64,000 nt of DNA from Sediminibacterium goheungense (GCF_004361915.1 NZ_SNWP01000010.1:816501-880500); one strand, 5' to 3'. Shown: positions 18,994-28,843, counted from the first letter of the stretch. Notes: generated from the letters alone by a model not told the origin. A program made the numbers and translations.

Positions 18994-19010
18994 ACTTTGA
19001 AATTCAAAGT
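18994..19010. promoter_or_regulatory. Operator-like palindrome, copy 2
   Basis: ACTTTGAAATTCAAAGT, a perfect 17-bp palindrome around a central A, ends 9 bases before the creD ATG and has the same flanks as copy 1 at 18027. It splits creD from the regulator gene as a separately controlled unit. Confidence 0.75.
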
Positions 19011-19019
19011 ACTTTTAAA

Positions 19020-20810
19020 ATGCAAAATATTATAAAAGCAAGTGCGCGTTTATGGTTTACCACTTTATGTGTATTTACAGCTGTAGTAAGCATGTATTTA
19101 TTCTTTACAGAAGTATATACAGGCACCCAATTCATCGGGTATATTTTTTTTATCTTTCTTATCGCTACCACACTCAGCTCTCCTGCTTTTCTGGTATATC
19201 TACTGATACTGCCGCCGATTAACAGACTCTGGTTTCCGAACTCAATAAAAGTTCTCTTATTAGCCATTACCAATCTGACGCTTGCAGTATTGTACACCGC
19301 TTTTTACATTTCTGAGCTTTCGGGATTGCTCTTTACTGAACAGAAAGCCTGCTCAGAAGCTTACTACTTTTTTGCGATGCTTGGCAGCAGCAGTTTCATT
19401 GCTTTACTGATTCAGCATCGATTTCTACAAAACCATTTTTTTATTCCATATTCAAATTTACCTACCATGAACAGTTCAAACGAAACAACGGTACCACCAT
19501 TAACAGGAAGCAATAAAATTCTCTACAAGGCCATCGTTACGGGTTTATTAATCATGATCATGCTGATACCGATGATCTTTGTTTCCAACCTCGTACAGGA
19601 AAGAGAACAACGGAGAAAAGAAGTAGAGAAAGACGTAAGCAGCAAATGGGCAGCCCCACAAACGGTTTCAGGCCCTTACCTGTATGTACCCTATAAAAAA
19701 ATGATTACTGGCAATACAGGAAAAACATCTTACACTTCCGGTTATTTTTTTATCCTGCCCGAACAGCTATTCATCAATGGCAATATTGATACGGAGGAAA
19801 GAAAACGTTCTATCTACAAAGTATTACTATACAAGACAAAGGTTTCGGGCAGCGGTCATTTTCAATTGGCCATACCCAAGAACATAGCGCCTGAAGAAAT
19901 TCAGTGGAACGAAATAAAACTCTGCATGGGCATCAGTGATTTCAAAGGCATTGAACAAAAAATTGATCTCCAGTTTAACCAGTCAAAACCTGTTTTATTA
20001 CCCGGTTTACCCAATACTGATATTGATAGTAATGGATTATCGGTTAGTGTTCCACTCAATGCAACTGATATTGGTAAAACACTACCATTCCATACACAAA
20101 TGGCTTTGCGTGGCAGCGGTCAATTGCATTTTATGCCGCTCGCAGGCAATAGCAATTTTGCACTGCAATCGAAATTGACAAGTCCGTCTTTTGATGGAAA
20201 TACCCTTCCTGCCAGCCGCAAAGTAAATTCAGAGGGCTTTAGTGCCAACTGGTCTTTTAACAATGCCAATCTACCTTTCACTACCGTGGTAACCGATGCG
20301 AAAGTGATTCCCAAATCGATGGCTTTTGGTGTAAGCTTACTGCAACCTGGTAATGAATATGCACAAACAGATCGGTGCAGCAAATATGCCATACTGTTAA
20401 TCGGACTCAGTTTTGCCTTATTCTTTATCATGGAAATCATGCAGAATAAACCCGTACATCCGGTGCAGTATGTACTGGTGGGATTGGCGCTTGTTATTTT
20501 CTACACACTGCTGCTTTCCATCAGTGAGATCACTTCTTTTGACCTTGCTTATTTTATGGCTGCATCAGCTACCATTCTACTCATTACTGTTTATGTGCAC
20601 AGCCATTTTCAAAAAGCAAAAACAGCAGCTTACTTTACCTTACTCTTATCGCTTTTATATGGATTCATTTTTATTTTACTGCGATTGGAAGACACCGCTT
20701 TACTGGTAGGCAGTATCGGTCTCTTTATCATTCTGGCTGTTGTGATGTATGCCAGCAGACATATCAGCTGGTACCAGTCTGTTTCACCTGCAGTTGTTGT
20801 TACTAAATAG
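19020..20810 (+). CDS. creD: CreD-like inner membrane protein with extra N-terminal membrane domain
   Basis: 596 residues. Residues about 150-596 are CreD: the ILYKAIVTGLLIMIMLIPM helix, LVQEREQRRKEVEKDVSSKW, QTVSGPYLYVPYK, a large periplasmic region, and a C-terminal bundle of membrane helices. CreD is an inner membrane protein linked to envelope integrity and beta-lactam or colicin tolerance. Residues 1-149 add four further membrane segments not part of usual CreD (about 450 residues). An internal ATG at 19467 starts exactly at the CreD part, so this may be a gene fusion or a long natural variant. The operator palindrome lies directly upstream of the long form, which supports 19020 as a real start. 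Confidence 0.85.
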   Translation: MQNIIKASARLWFTTLCVFTAVVSMYLFFTEVYTGTQFIGYIFFIFLIATTLSSPAFLVYLLILPPINRLWFPNSIKVLLLAITNLTLAVLYTAFYISELSGLLFTEQKACSEAYYFFAMLGSSSFIALLIQHRFLQNHFFIPYSNLPTMNSSNETTVPPLTGSNKILYKAIVTGLLIMIMLIPMIFVSNLVQEREQRRKEVEKDVSSKWAAPQTVSGPYLYVPYKKMITGNTGKTSYTSGYFFILPEQLFINGNIDTEERKRSIYKVLLYKTKVSGSGHFQLAIPKNIAPEEIQWNEIKLCMGISDFKGIEQKIDLQFNQSKPVLLPGLPNTDIDSNGLSVSVPLNATDIGKTLPFHTQMALRGSGQLHFMPLAGNSNFALQSKLTSPSFDGNTLPASRKVNSEGFSANWSFNNANLPFTTVVTDAKVIPKSMAFGVSLLQPGNEYAQTDRCSKYAILLIGLSFALFFIMEIMQNKPVHPVQYVLVGLALVIFYTLLLSISEITSFDLAYFMAASATILLITVYVHSHFQKAKTAAYFTLLLSLLYGFIFILLRLEDTALLVGSIGLFIILAVVMYASRHISWYQSVSPAVVVTK

Positions 20811-20836
20811 TTTTTTTGGGGGGTCGTTTGTAAACA

Positions 20837-20862
20837 AAAGTCCCGCCAGTTGGCGGGACTTT
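20837..20862. terminator. Bidirectional terminator between creD and acyl-CoA dehydrogenase
   Basis: An 11-bp perfect stem AAAGTCCCGCC / GGCGGGACTTT with the loop AGTT, flanked by A and T, lies between convergent genes. Confidence 0.88.
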
Positions 20863-20887
20863 ATATAAGCAAGCAATCGAAAAGAGA

Positions 20888-22030
20888 CTAACTATGGAGA
20901 ACCTCTCTGGAGATTACGAGTTTCTGTATTTCAGAAGTTCCTTCTCCAATAGTACATAATTTTGCGTCACGGTAGTACTTTTCTACCGGAAAATCTTTTG
21001 TATAGCCATAACCGCCAAAAATCTGTACGGCCTCGGTAGCGGTTTTTACAGCTACTTCACTGGCATAATATTTAGCCATAGCACCTTCCTTGGTTACTTT
21101 CTGACCCCTGTTTTTTAGGTCGCAGGCTTGCCAGATCAGTAATTCTGATGCCATAATTTCCGTAGCCATATCGGCCATTTTAAAGCTGATACCCTGAAAA
21201 TTACAGATGGGCTGGTCGAACTGGTGCCTTTCTTTTGAATACTGAACGGCCGCTTCATAGGCTCCTTTGGCAATTCCCAGCGATAGTGCCGCAATGGAAA
21301 TTCGGCCACCATCCAATATTTTCATAGCCTGCCTGAACCCATCTCCTACTTCTCCAAGTCTGTTTGCATCTGATAGGCGGCAGTTCTCAAAAATCATTTC
21401 GGCGGTTTCGCTGGCACGCATGCCGAGTTTGTTTTCCTTCTTACCTGCCGTAAAGCCGGGTGTACCTCTTTCTACCACAAAAGCTGTGGAATTACCACTG
21501 GTTCTAGGTTCACCGGTTCTACAGATCACCACTGCGATATCGCCGCTTTTTCCATGTGTGATCCAGCTTTTGGTACCATTCAATATCCATTCATTGCCCT
21601 CTTTTACTGCCACTGTTTTCATATTACCGGCATCACTGCCTGTGTTGGGTTCTGTAAGTCCCCAGGCACCTATCCATTCAGCCGTAGCCAGTTTGGGTAA
21701 CCATTTGTTTTTCTGCTCCTCCGTTCCGAAGGATAAAATATGATTGGTGCAAAGCGAATTATGGGCGGCCAGACTAAGACCAATAGAACCACATACTTTG
21801 GCTACTTCCTGGATAATGGCATTGTATTCAAAATACCCGAGTCCAGCGCCACCATAGTTTTCCGGCACCAGCACACCCATTAATCCGAGTTTTCCCATTT
21901 CCTTGAATACCGATACCGGAAATTCCTGGCTTTCATCCCAATCCATTACATGCGGACGTATGTATTGATTCGCAAAATCTCTGGCAGTCCGGGCTACCTG
22001 TTCTGTTAATTCTGTTGGCCTGAATTCCAT
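20888..22030 (-). CDS. Acyl-CoA dehydrogenase
   Basis: 380 residues from the ATG at 22030, where the family N-terminus EFRPTELTEQVARTARDFA begins. An in-frame start at 22072 adds 14 unlikely residues. FAD-binding blocks are WIGAWGLTEPNTGSDAGNMKT and GNEWILNGTKSWITHG. The C-terminal AVQIFGGYGYTKDFPVEKYYRDAKLCTIGEGTSEIQ region (given here as family signature) contains the catalytic Glu in IGEGTSE. It oxidises acyl-CoA to enoyl-CoA, passing electrons to ETF. The chain-length class is not predictable here. Confidence 0.92.
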   Translation of the reverse strand: MEFRPTELTEQVARTARDFANQYIRPHVMDWDESQEFPVSVFKEMGKLGLMGVLVPENYGGAGLGYFEYNAIIQEVAKVCGSIGLSLAAHNSLCTNHILSFGTEEQKNKWLPKLATAEWIGAWGLTEPNTGSDAGNMKTVAVKEGNEWILNGTKSWITHGKSGDIAVVICRTGEPRTSGNSTAFVVERGTPGFTAGKKENKLGMRASETAEMIFENCRLSDANRLGEVGDGFRQAMKILDGGRISIAALSLGIAKGAYEAAVQYSKERHQFDQPICNFQGISFKMADMATEIMASELLIWQACDLKNRGQKVTKEGAMAKYYASEVAVKTATEAVQIFGGYGYTKDFPVEKYYRDAKLCTIGEGTSEIQKLVISREVLHS

Positions 22031-22182
22031 AGCTGTTGGTTTTAAATAGACGAAGGTTGCCTTACTAAACAATCGTTATCAAGGCAACCTTCTGAAAACA
22101 AACGACCGTTTGTTAGTTTTCAGTGCAAATGAATACCTTTTCTCAATACGATCCAAAAAAGCTTTGTTTCCTTAACAGTTTT

Positions 22183-23040
22183 TTATTCTAAACGGAATGC
22201 CAGGCGTAATTTTTCGATCATACCTTCCTGCATACCGGCAATTTCCTTCAGTTCAGTCCAATCGCCATAATTGCCATTTTCCTGCCTTTTACGCACAATC
22301 AGTTGGGCCAGTTGAAGCGGAATACCGGTTTTTTGCTCAATCTGGTGGGCAGATGCCCTATTGAGCCATAAACGGGGTATGCTGGCAGGGTGTACCCGGA
22401 TATAGGGGTGCAATTTAGATACAAGACTATCCGATAAACCAAAAACAGACTGCAATTCTTCCAAGCGTGCAAAACCAGCCACTTTCGTTCGGTAGGCAAC
22501 AATCCGGGCCGCCAGGACTTCGCCAATACCCGGTAGCGCCTTCCAGGCTTCCTGGTCGGCGGTATTGATATCGATGATGGGTATGGCTGGTTTACTCAAA
22601 ACTTTTCTTTCTTCAACAGCCGGCAGTACCACATAAGGTATCAGCTGTTTTGCTTTTGTACTATCCAGTCCCCATATTTTTTTGATATCAGCCGGCTTAT
22701 AAAAGTGCCCTCCCTTATTGCGGTAATGGAGTATGCGTTGAGCAAGCTTTTCATGAAGTCCTAATTTTTTCCAGCCTTCTTCATCCAGTGTATTGGGGTT
22801 GAAGAAAAATAAATCCTGTTTGCCTTCACCGCTTACCAACTCTGTTTTTGTGGTATGTACATTTTCATTTGCATCCAGCCACTGCACACCTGCCGATAAA
22901 TCCAGATCGGTATATACCAATTCATTTGAGGGAAAAAAACGGGGCGATACAACAAGTAACAAACAAATGCTGATAAGGACCACTACACCTGTTCGTTCTT
23001 TTTTGCTGAAGTTGAAGTAAGGACGTAATCGTTTTTTCAT
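22183..23040 (-). CDS. Membrane-anchored helix-hairpin-helix (ComEA-like) protein
   Basis: 285 residues. A short basic start (KKRLRPYFNFSKKERTG) leads into one membrane helix (about 17-36). Then come three helix-hairpin-helix units: LGLHEKLAQRILHYRNKGG, LPGIGEVLAARIVAYRTKVAG and a degenerate one near KTGIPLQLAQLIVRKRQENG, each followed by a short repeat. Such HhH proteins bind DNA in a sequence-independent way. The Bacteroidota form with an N-terminal anchor resembles ComEA and may act in DNA uptake, but no other competence genes are near. Confidence 0.85.
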   Translation of the reverse strand: MKKRLRPYFNFSKKERTGVVVLISICLLLVVSPRFFPSNELVYTDLDLSAGVQWLDANENVHTTKTELVSGEGKQDLFFFNPNTLDEEGWKKLGLHEKLAQRILHYRNKGGHFYKPADIKKIWGLDSTKAKQLIPYVVLPAVEERKVLSKPAIPIIDINTADQEAWKALPGIGEVLAARIVAYRTKVAGFARLEELQSVFGLSDSLVSKLHPYIRVHPASIPRLWLNRASAHQIEQKTGIPLQLAQLIVRKRQENGNYGDWTELKEIAGMQEGMIEKLRLAFRLE

Positions 23041-23087
23041 ACAATGATGGATTGTATGCCTTTCTTCCTGGATTGATAAAATTATGG

Positions 23088-23864
23088 CTATAGTTTCAGC
23101 TGTAAGCCATCGTAGGCCAGTTGCATATGCGGAGGTAATTCCGCATTGATGTCGATATGTTTACCCAACTGATGACTGATATGCGTAAAATAAACTTCTG
23201 GTATGGCTAATTCCGTTGCGAGTTCCACAGCTTCCTGCAAAGTAAAATGGGAAAGATGTGGCTCTTTACGGAGGGCATTCAACACCAGAATTTTTGATCC
23301 CTTTATTTTTTCTTTTTCGTTTTCTTCAATCCTATTCGCATCGGTGATATAGGTAAAGTCTCCGAAACGAAAACCCAGCACCGGCATTTTATAGTGCAGT
23401 ACTTCTACCGGCATCACGGGTATATCGCCAATCAGAAAAGGTTGGCTGTCAATCGTAATCATATTCAACTCAGGTACACCCGGATAGCGGGTATCAGAAA
23501 AAGCATAATAATAATCGCGTCGTAATGCTTCTTCCGTAAGTGTATTGGCATAAATATTCATGGGCTTTTTAGTGAAATAATTATAAGCCCTGATATCATC
23601 AAGACCGGCCAGATGATCTTTGTGTGGATGGGTGTATAAAACAGCATCCAGTTTTCTGTTATTGATCCGTAACATCTGGTAACGAAAATCGGGTGTGGTA
23701 TCTACCACCAGTGAGGTATGGGCAGACTGAACCAGTATACTGCTGCGTAAGCGTTTGTCTTTTTTATCGGTCGATGCACATACTGCACAATCACATGCGA
23801 TCATGGGCACACCGCTGCTGGTGCCTGTGCCTAAAAATTCTATGTTGAGTGTAGGATTATGCAC
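23088..23864 (-). CDS. MBL-fold metallohydrolase (PhnP-like)
   Basis: 258 residues. The protein begins with the strand LNIEFLGTGTSSGVPMIACDC, typical of the PhnP/RNase Z-like branch. Metal ligands are in YTHPHKDHLAGLDD (HxHxDH), a later HxxK-type region, the Asp in TYITDANRI, and the final His in VYFTHISHQLG. The Cys pair near CDCAVC fits the extra zinc site of PhnP-like enzymes. It is likely a phosphodiesterase with an unknown substrate. It lies between the HhH gene and a short conserved gene on the same strand, with gaps of about 50 bases. Confidence 0.88.
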   Translation of the reverse strand: MHNPTLNIEFLGTGTSSGVPMIACDCAVCASTDKKDKRLRSSILVQSAHTSLVVDTTPDFRYQMLRINNRKLDAVLYTHPHKDHLAGLDDIRAYNYFTKKPMNIYANTLTEEALRRDYYYAFSDTRYPGVPELNMITIDSQPFLIGDIPVMPVEVLHYKMPVLGFRFGDFTYITDANRIEENEKEKIKGSKILVLNALRKEPHLSHFTLQEAVELATELAIPEVYFTHISHQLGKHIDINAELPPHMQLAYDGLQLKL

Positions 23865-23919
23865 AGGTCAAATCTAATGAAATATGACAGGAAGTATTAC
23901 CGTATTTCCCGCAAAAATA

Positions 23920-24192
23920 TCAGGCTGCTGTAGCCGATTTTTTGACCACTTCTTCATAGAGTTTTTGTGACTCCAGTGTAAGTTTATCGTAGTCGATGCT
24001 AAGTTGAGGTATAATCTCCATCAAGGTATTGATGCGGCCTTCGATATTCAGGAATTTATTGAGTACCACAATACGTTTGGCTTCGAGCAGGCACCACCCA
24101 CTTTGAAAAGTACCCCGCTCATAACGCACCACATATTCTGATTCTCCGAGAATATCTTCCAGCTTGTCTAAAGTAGTTTGTGTGTATTTCAT
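23920..24192 (-). CDS. Conserved short protein, unknown function
   Basis: 90 residues, soluble, without signal or membrane segment. Visible blocks are TLDKLEDILGESEYVVRYERG, FQSGWCLLEAKRIVVLNKFLN and IEGRINTLMEIIPQL. The pattern is well conserved across Bacteroidota as a short hypothetical protein. No function is known to me. It may share a transcript with the MBL hydrolase 55 bases downstream. Confidence 0.8.
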   Translation of the reverse strand: MKYTQTTLDKLEDILGESEYVVRYERGTFQSGWCLLEAKRIVVLNKFLNIEGRINTLMEIIPQLSIDYDKLTLESQKLYEEVVKKSATAA

Positions 24193-24285
24193 CCTCTTTG
24201 CTCTTTTAAATCCGGTTACCCTACAAAGTTACCATTCAGGCAGGTTTTTGCCCTTGTAAACGGGAATTAGTTATTCACATCTGGA

Positions 24286-24503
24286 GAAAGCTGTGAGCTA
24301 CGAGCTACAAGCCTTGATGGGTTGTTTGTTTAGCCTTTCTGCTATGAATGGAGCCTATAACAGTTCTTGCGAGTCAGTATGTTAAAAACGATTTTAATAT
24401 AAAATTGATATTTCCCATAAGACTTCTTAAACTTTACATTCAGGTTATCAAACAGGTATTGCTGGTTGCTCATGGCTCGCAGCTTAAAGCTCAAGGCTTA
24501 TTG
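24286..24503. repeat. Inverted heptamer arrays flanking a 150-bp spacer
   Basis: 24286-24312 has units CTGTGAG, CTACGAG, CTACAAG. 24466-24503 has the inverse type (CTCATGG, CTCGCAG, CTTAAAG, CTCAAGG, CTTATTG). The second arm overlaps the 3' end of porX. The spacer between the arms has no recognisable gene. Confidence 0.6.
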
Positions 24504-26057
24504 CTTACTCACCATCTTAATAATCGGAACAATCATTTCTTCCAGACTCACACCGCCATGCTGGAAAGTATTGCGGTAGTAGTTTACGTAGTGATTATAA
24601 TTATTAGGGTAACAAAGAAATCCATCTTCCTTTGCAAAAATATAAGCCGAATTTACATTCGGTACCGGCAACCCGGCTTCTTTAGGATCTTTAAAAGCAA
24701 GTACATCTCTGGCTTCAAAATTAAGGTTACGTCCATGTTTGTAACGTAGATTGGTAGTGGTTTGCTTATCACCGATTACTTTATGAGGTGTTTTCACCCG
24801 CACACTTCCATGATCGGTTGCCAATACTACTTTGATAGGCTTATCGGCCACTTTTTTCAATGCCTGATGCAGGGGACTATGTTCAAACCAACTGCGGGTA
24901 AGGCTTCGGTAACTGGCTTCATCACTGGCCAGTTCTTTCAGCACTTCCATTTCTGTGCGGGCATGACTCAACATGTCTACAAAATTGTACACAATCACAT
25001 TCAGGTCGTTCTGCATGAGGTTATGGATATTATTCACCAGTTGCTGCCCGTCCTGATGATTCAGTATTTTGTGGTAGCTCACTTTCAGGTCATCTTTCCG
25101 AAGCCGTTTTAAATGTGCCCGGAAAAAAGTTTCTTCTTCATTGTTTTTTCCACCCTCATCATCATCATTTTTCCATAACTGTGGAAATTGCTTTTCAATA
25201 TCAACGGGCATCAATCCAGCAAATATGGCATTACGGCAGTATTGGGTAGCTGTGGGGAGTATAGAATAAAAAGTTTCTTCCTCCAGTATGCGGAAACTCT
25301 CTGCAAATATGGGTTGTATGGCTTTCCACTGATCAAAACGAAGATTATCGATCAGTACAAAAAATGTAGGAATTCCTTTCTCCACATGTGGCAGCACTTT
25401 GAACTGAAAGAGCTGGTGACTCATGATGGGTGATGCGCTTGATTTCGGCGACACCCAGGATGCATAATGTTTACTGATGAATTTAAAAAACTCTGTATTG
25501 GCTTCCTGCTTCTGTGTTTGAAATACTTCACGCATTTCCGGACTATCACTTTTTTCCATTTCCAGTTCCCAGTATACCAGCTTTTTATAGATCTCCATCC
25601 ATTGATTAAAATCGGGGTTGTCGTTTAATGCCATAAACAATTCCCTGAACTGCTGCTGATAGGCCGTGGTAGTGGTTTCTGCCACCAGTCTTTTATTGTC
25701 AATGATTTTTTTCAGGCTAAGTAATACCTGATTGGGGTTCACTGGCTTAATCAGGTAATCACTGATCTCCCGGCCAATGGCTTCATTCATGAGGTTCTCT
25801 GTTTCATTTTTGGTGATGAGTACCACTGGAATATTCGCATTGATTTCTTTGATGCGTACCAGTGTTTCCAGACCGGTGATACCAGGCATGGTTTCATCGA
25901 TCAATACAACATCTACCAGGTTATTCTTTACATACTCAATAGCATCAAATCCATTGGTAAGTGTGGCTACATCATATCCCTTCTGTTCCAGGAATATTTT
26001 CTGTGACTGCAGACTTTCGATTTCATCATCAACCCATAAAATGCTGGCTAGTGGCAT
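24498..26057 (-). CDS. porX: PorX: response regulator with PglZ phosphatase-superfamily domain
   Basis: 519 residues. Residues 1-120 are a receiver domain (LWVDDEIESL, phospho-Asp in VVLIDETMPGITG, switch Thr/Lys in VLITKNE and YLIKPVNPNQ). After a helical linker, residues about 200-519 are a PglZ/alkaline-phosphatase-like domain with IDNLRFDQW, NFVDMLSHARTE and ATDHGSVRVKTP, which carry metal ligands. PorX with PorY controls type IX secretion genes in Porphyromonas and hydrolyses cyclic and linear oligonucleotides. Its presence points to a type IX secretion system elsewhere in this genome. It is divergent from the HD gene. Confidence 0.93.
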   Translation of the reverse strand: MPLASILWVDDEIESLQSQKIFLEQKGYDVATLTNGFDAIEYVKNNLVDVVLIDETMPGITGLETLVRIKEINANIPVVLITKNETENLMNEAIGREISDYLIKPVNPNQVLLSLKKIIDNKRLVAETTTTAYQQQFRELFMALNDNPDFNQWMEIYKKLVYWELEMEKSDSPEMREVFQTQKQEANTEFFKFISKHYASWVSPKSSASPIMSHQLFQFKVLPHVEKGIPTFFVLIDNLRFDQWKAIQPIFAESFRILEEETFYSILPTATQYCRNAIFAGLMPVDIEKQFPQLWKNDDDEGGKNNEEETFFRAHLKRLRKDDLKVSYHKILNHQDGQQLVNNIHNLMQNDLNVIVYNFVDMLSHARTEMEVLKELASDEASYRSLTRSWFEHSPLHQALKKVADKPIKVVLATDHGSVRVKTPHKVIGDKQTTTNLRYKHGRNLNFEARDVLAFKDPKEAGLPVPNVNSAYIFAKEDGFLCYPNNYNHYVNYYRNTFQHGGVSLEEMIVPIIKMVSKQ

Positions 26058-26214
26058 AAGCAGTGCTTAATTGTTAGGACCCGGCAATACCGTGATCAGT
26101 TCAATAATAATCAAATAAATGGTTATGCGTAACAATTTCCGATAGGCACTGGCTGTTTGAGGGCAGCTTTAGGACGTAAATCTATTTCATTCCTGCATAT
26201 CAATCATCTCTTTG

Positions 26215-26222
26215 TATTTTTG
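26215..26222 (+). promoter_or_regulatory. Putative -7 box upstream of the HD gene
   Basis: TATTTTTG matches TAnnTTTG and lies 41 bases before the ATG at 26264. No clear TTG is seen at the -33 distance, so support is partial. Confidence 0.4.
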
Positions 26223-26263
26223 CCAACTGCCCTTGTGGCCGATTTAACAAATCAACAACAGGT

Positions 26264-27478
26264 ATGGTTGAGCAAAAAAGAAAAATCATCAATGACCCGG
26301 TGTATGGTTTTATTACCATCCACCATCCATTGATCTTTGCAATTATTTCACATCCTTATTACCAGCGACTCAGGCGCATCAAACAAATGGCCATGGCTCA
26401 GCTGGTATATCCAGGCGCTGTGCATACCCGTTTGCATCATTCGCTTGGCGCCTATCATTTAATGGGTAATGCCGTGAATGAACTCAGAAGCAAGGGCATT
26501 GCTATTTCAACTGATGAAGAAATTGCTGTAAAAGCCGCCATCCTGCTGCATGATATTGGTCATGGCCCTTTCTCCCATGCACTGGAACATGTAGTAGTTC
26601 AAGGTGTGCATCATGAACAGCTTTCCTTACAGATCATGGAGAAAATGAACCGCGATCTCGATGGTCAGCTCTCACTCGCCATATCCATCTTTACGGGCCA
26701 GTACGAAAAACCTTTTTTACACCAGTTAATCAGTGGGCAACTCGATGTAGACAGAATGGATTATCTCAGCCGTGATAGTTTTTTCTGCGGTGTGAGTGAA
26801 GGTGTGATCGGCTACGACCGTATTCTTAAAATGCTCACCGTTCATGAAGGCCAGTTAATGATTGAAGAAAAAGGCATTTACAGTGTTGAAAAATTTTTAG
26901 TGGCCAGACGACAGATGTACTGGCAGGTATATCTGCATAAAACTGTTCTGGGTGCCGAAAAAATGCTCGTTAAGATCCTGGAAAGGGTGCGTAGCATTTA
27001 TGCGAAAGATGATGAGGCCCTGCAGACACAATCGGCACTTGACTTTTTCCTTGGTAGCTTTAATGGTGACATGAATGATGCCACACTGGATCTGTTCTGC
27101 TCACTCGATGACCATGATATTATGCATGCTTTAAAGAGATGGGCCAGACATCCGGATAAAATATTGTCATTATTATGCAACCGTTTCCTGAATCGCCAAC
27201 TGTATAAATCCCGGATACAGGCCGATGCTTTTGATAAGGATTTTGTAAAAGAGAAAGAAAAACAGGCATCCGAGCAATTTGGCATTGCACTTGCAGATAT
27301 AGGCTATGTATGTTTTACGGGTGAAGCCACAAATACCCTCTATCAGACTGTTGATGAACGCATCAATATCCTGTTCAGGGATGGTGTGGTAAAAGACATA
27401 TCGGAGGTAGACAATGCCCTGATTCATCAAAACCTTTCTGCGCCCGTTAAAAAAAATTACATTTGTTTATTGACTTAG
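26264..27478 (+). CDS. HD-domain phosphohydrolase (dGTPase-like)
   Basis: 404 residues. The HD motif blocks are RLHHSLGAYHL, LLHDIGHGPFSHALEH (His-Asp pair) and GQLDVDRMDYLSRDS (conserved D). This is the SAMHD1/dGTPase-like branch widespread in Bacteroidota as HD domain-containing protein. It probably hydrolyses a nucleotide triphosphate, but the substrate is not established for this subgroup. It is divergent from porX. Confidence 0.88.
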   Translation: MVEQKRKIINDPVYGFITIHHPLIFAIISHPYYQRLRRIKQMAMAQLVYPGAVHTRLHHSLGAYHLMGNAVNELRSKGIAISTDEEIAVKAAILLHDIGHGPFSHALEHVVVQGVHHEQLSLQIMEKMNRDLDGQLSLAISIFTGQYEKPFLHQLISGQLDVDRMDYLSRDSFFCGVSEGVIGYDRILKMLTVHEGQLMIEEKGIYSVEKFLVARRQMYWQVYLHKTVLGAEKMLVKILERVRSIYAKDDEALQTQSALDFFLGSFNGDMNDATLDLFCSLDDHDIMHALKRWARHPDKILSLLCNRFLNRQLYKSRIQADAFDKDFVKEKEKQASEQFGIALADIGYVCFTGEATNTLYQTVDERINILFRDGVVKDISEVDNALIHQNLSAPVKKNYICLLT

Positions 27479-27479
27479 C

Positions 27480-27645
27480 CTATAGCCTATAGCGAATGGT
27501 CAATAGCATATAGTTTATGGCTTATGGTTGATAGAAGATGAAAAATGCCCCTAAAAGTGATGATAATTTATACACTCTATTAGCTATAAACCATACGCCA
27601 TAAGCTATCTGCCATGAACTATAAGCTATAAGCCATAAGCTAAAA
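27480..27645. repeat. Long inverted heptamer arrays upstream of lpxD
   Basis: 27480-27538 reads TAGCCTA, TAGCGAA, TGGTCAA, TAGCATA, TAGTTTA, TGGCTTA, TGGTTGA in strict 7-base steps. 27578-27645 reads as the opposite orientation (ACCATAC, GCCATAA, GCTATCT, GCCATGA, ACTATAA, GCTATAA). Together the arrays fill the gap before lpxD. It is the longest of the heptamer arrays in the window. Confidence 0.7.
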
Positions 27646-27659
27646 CCTAAACACGCTGT

Positions 27660-28715
27660 ATGCAATTTACCGCTGCGCAAATTTCAATGTTGATTAACGG
27701 GAAACTGGAAGGTGATCCCAACATTGCCGTTACCTCTTTTGGAAAAATTGAAGAAGCTACCGCGGGTCAGCTCTCCTTTCTGGCCAATCCCAAATACGAG
27801 GAATACCTTTATTGCACAAAGGCTTCTGTGATCATTATCAATGAATCACTGGTATTGAAACAGGCCATTACCAATACGCTTGTTCGTGTACCCGATGCCT
27901 ATTCTGCCTTTGCCACTTTGCTCAGCAAATACCAGGAACTCGTAACACAGCAATTAACGGGCATACAGGAGCCCAGCTATATTGCCAAAACGGCCCAGAT
28001 AGGTAAGGATGTTTTTATCGGTGCTTTTTCACATATCGGTGAGCATGTTCAGATAGGTGAGCAGGTAAAAATATTTCCGGGTGTGGTGCTGGGTAATAAT
28101 GTTCGCATCGGTGATAACTGTATACTTCATGCAGGTGTAAAAATTTATCATGACTGTGTTATTGCCGATCATGTAGTGATCCATGCCGGAACGGTCATTG
28201 GCAGTGATGGATTTGGATTTGCACCACAGCCCGATGGTAGTTTCAAAAAAGTACCGCAGATTGGTAATGTAGTGATAGAGAGCTATGTTGAAATTGGAGC
28301 CAATACCACCATTGACCGTGCTACCATGGGGTCTACCATCATCCGTAAAGGCGCCAAACTTGATAATCTGGTACAGATTGCACATAATGTAGAAGTGGGC
28401 TGTAATACCGTTATTGCCGCTCAAACCGGTGTGAGCGGAAGCACTAAAATTGGTAAGTCTGTTATGATTGGCGGACAAACGGGTATTGCCGGGCATATTA
28501 CCATCGCTGATGGAAGCAGGATCAACGGACAGAGCGGTATTACCAAAACCGTAAAAGAACCCAACCGTACTTTAACGGGTAGCCCTGCCGATGATTTTAC
28601 CCGCTCACTCAGGGCGCAGGCACATCTCCGGAACCTTCCCGATCTTGAAAAAAGGGTTAAAGAACTGGAAAAAATGGTGGAACAACTGCTTACCGGTCGT
28701 GTAAATGCCTCTTAA
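27660..28715 (+). CDS. lpxD: UDP-3-O-acylglucosamine N-acyltransferase LpxD
   Basis: 351 residues. An N-terminal uridine-binding domain (about 1-100, [30 protein letters not shown]) is followed by left-handed beta-helix hexapeptide repeats ([20 protein letters not shown] onward). The catalytic His is in [11 protein letters not shown], and a C-terminal helix follows. It is the third step of lipid A synthesis. It is the first gene of the lpxD-lpxC/fabZ-lpxA operon. Confidence 0.94.
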   Translation: MQFTAAQISMLINGKLEGDPNIAVTSFGKIEEATAGQLSFLANPKYEEYLYCTKASVIIINESLVLKQAITNTLVRVPDAYSAFATLLSKYQELVTQQLTGIQEPSYIAKTAQIGKDVFIGAFSHIGEHVQIGEQVKIFPGVVLGNNVRIGDNCILHAGVKIYHDCVIADHVVIHAGTVIGSDGFGFAPQPDGSFKKVPQIGNVVIESYVEIGANTTIDRATMGSTIIRKGAKLDNLVQIAHNVEVGCNTVIAAQTGVSGSTKIGKSVMIGGQTGIAGHITIADGSRINGQSGITKTVKEPNRTLTGSPADDFTRSLRAQAHLRNLPDLEKRVKELEKMVEQLLTGRVNAS

Positions 28716-28843
28716 AGCATGAATTAACCACGCTGAAATCTTATTTTTGCGCTATATTATACATCATGGAACCGTGATGAATGTCATTTCATTACCCATC
28801 CCATGGATGGATCTTTTTGGATCCAACGGAAAAAAACAACAGC

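Noticed and set aside
27480..27645. CRISPR array
   Set aside because: The repeats are 7 bases, contiguous and degenerate, without spacers or cas genes.
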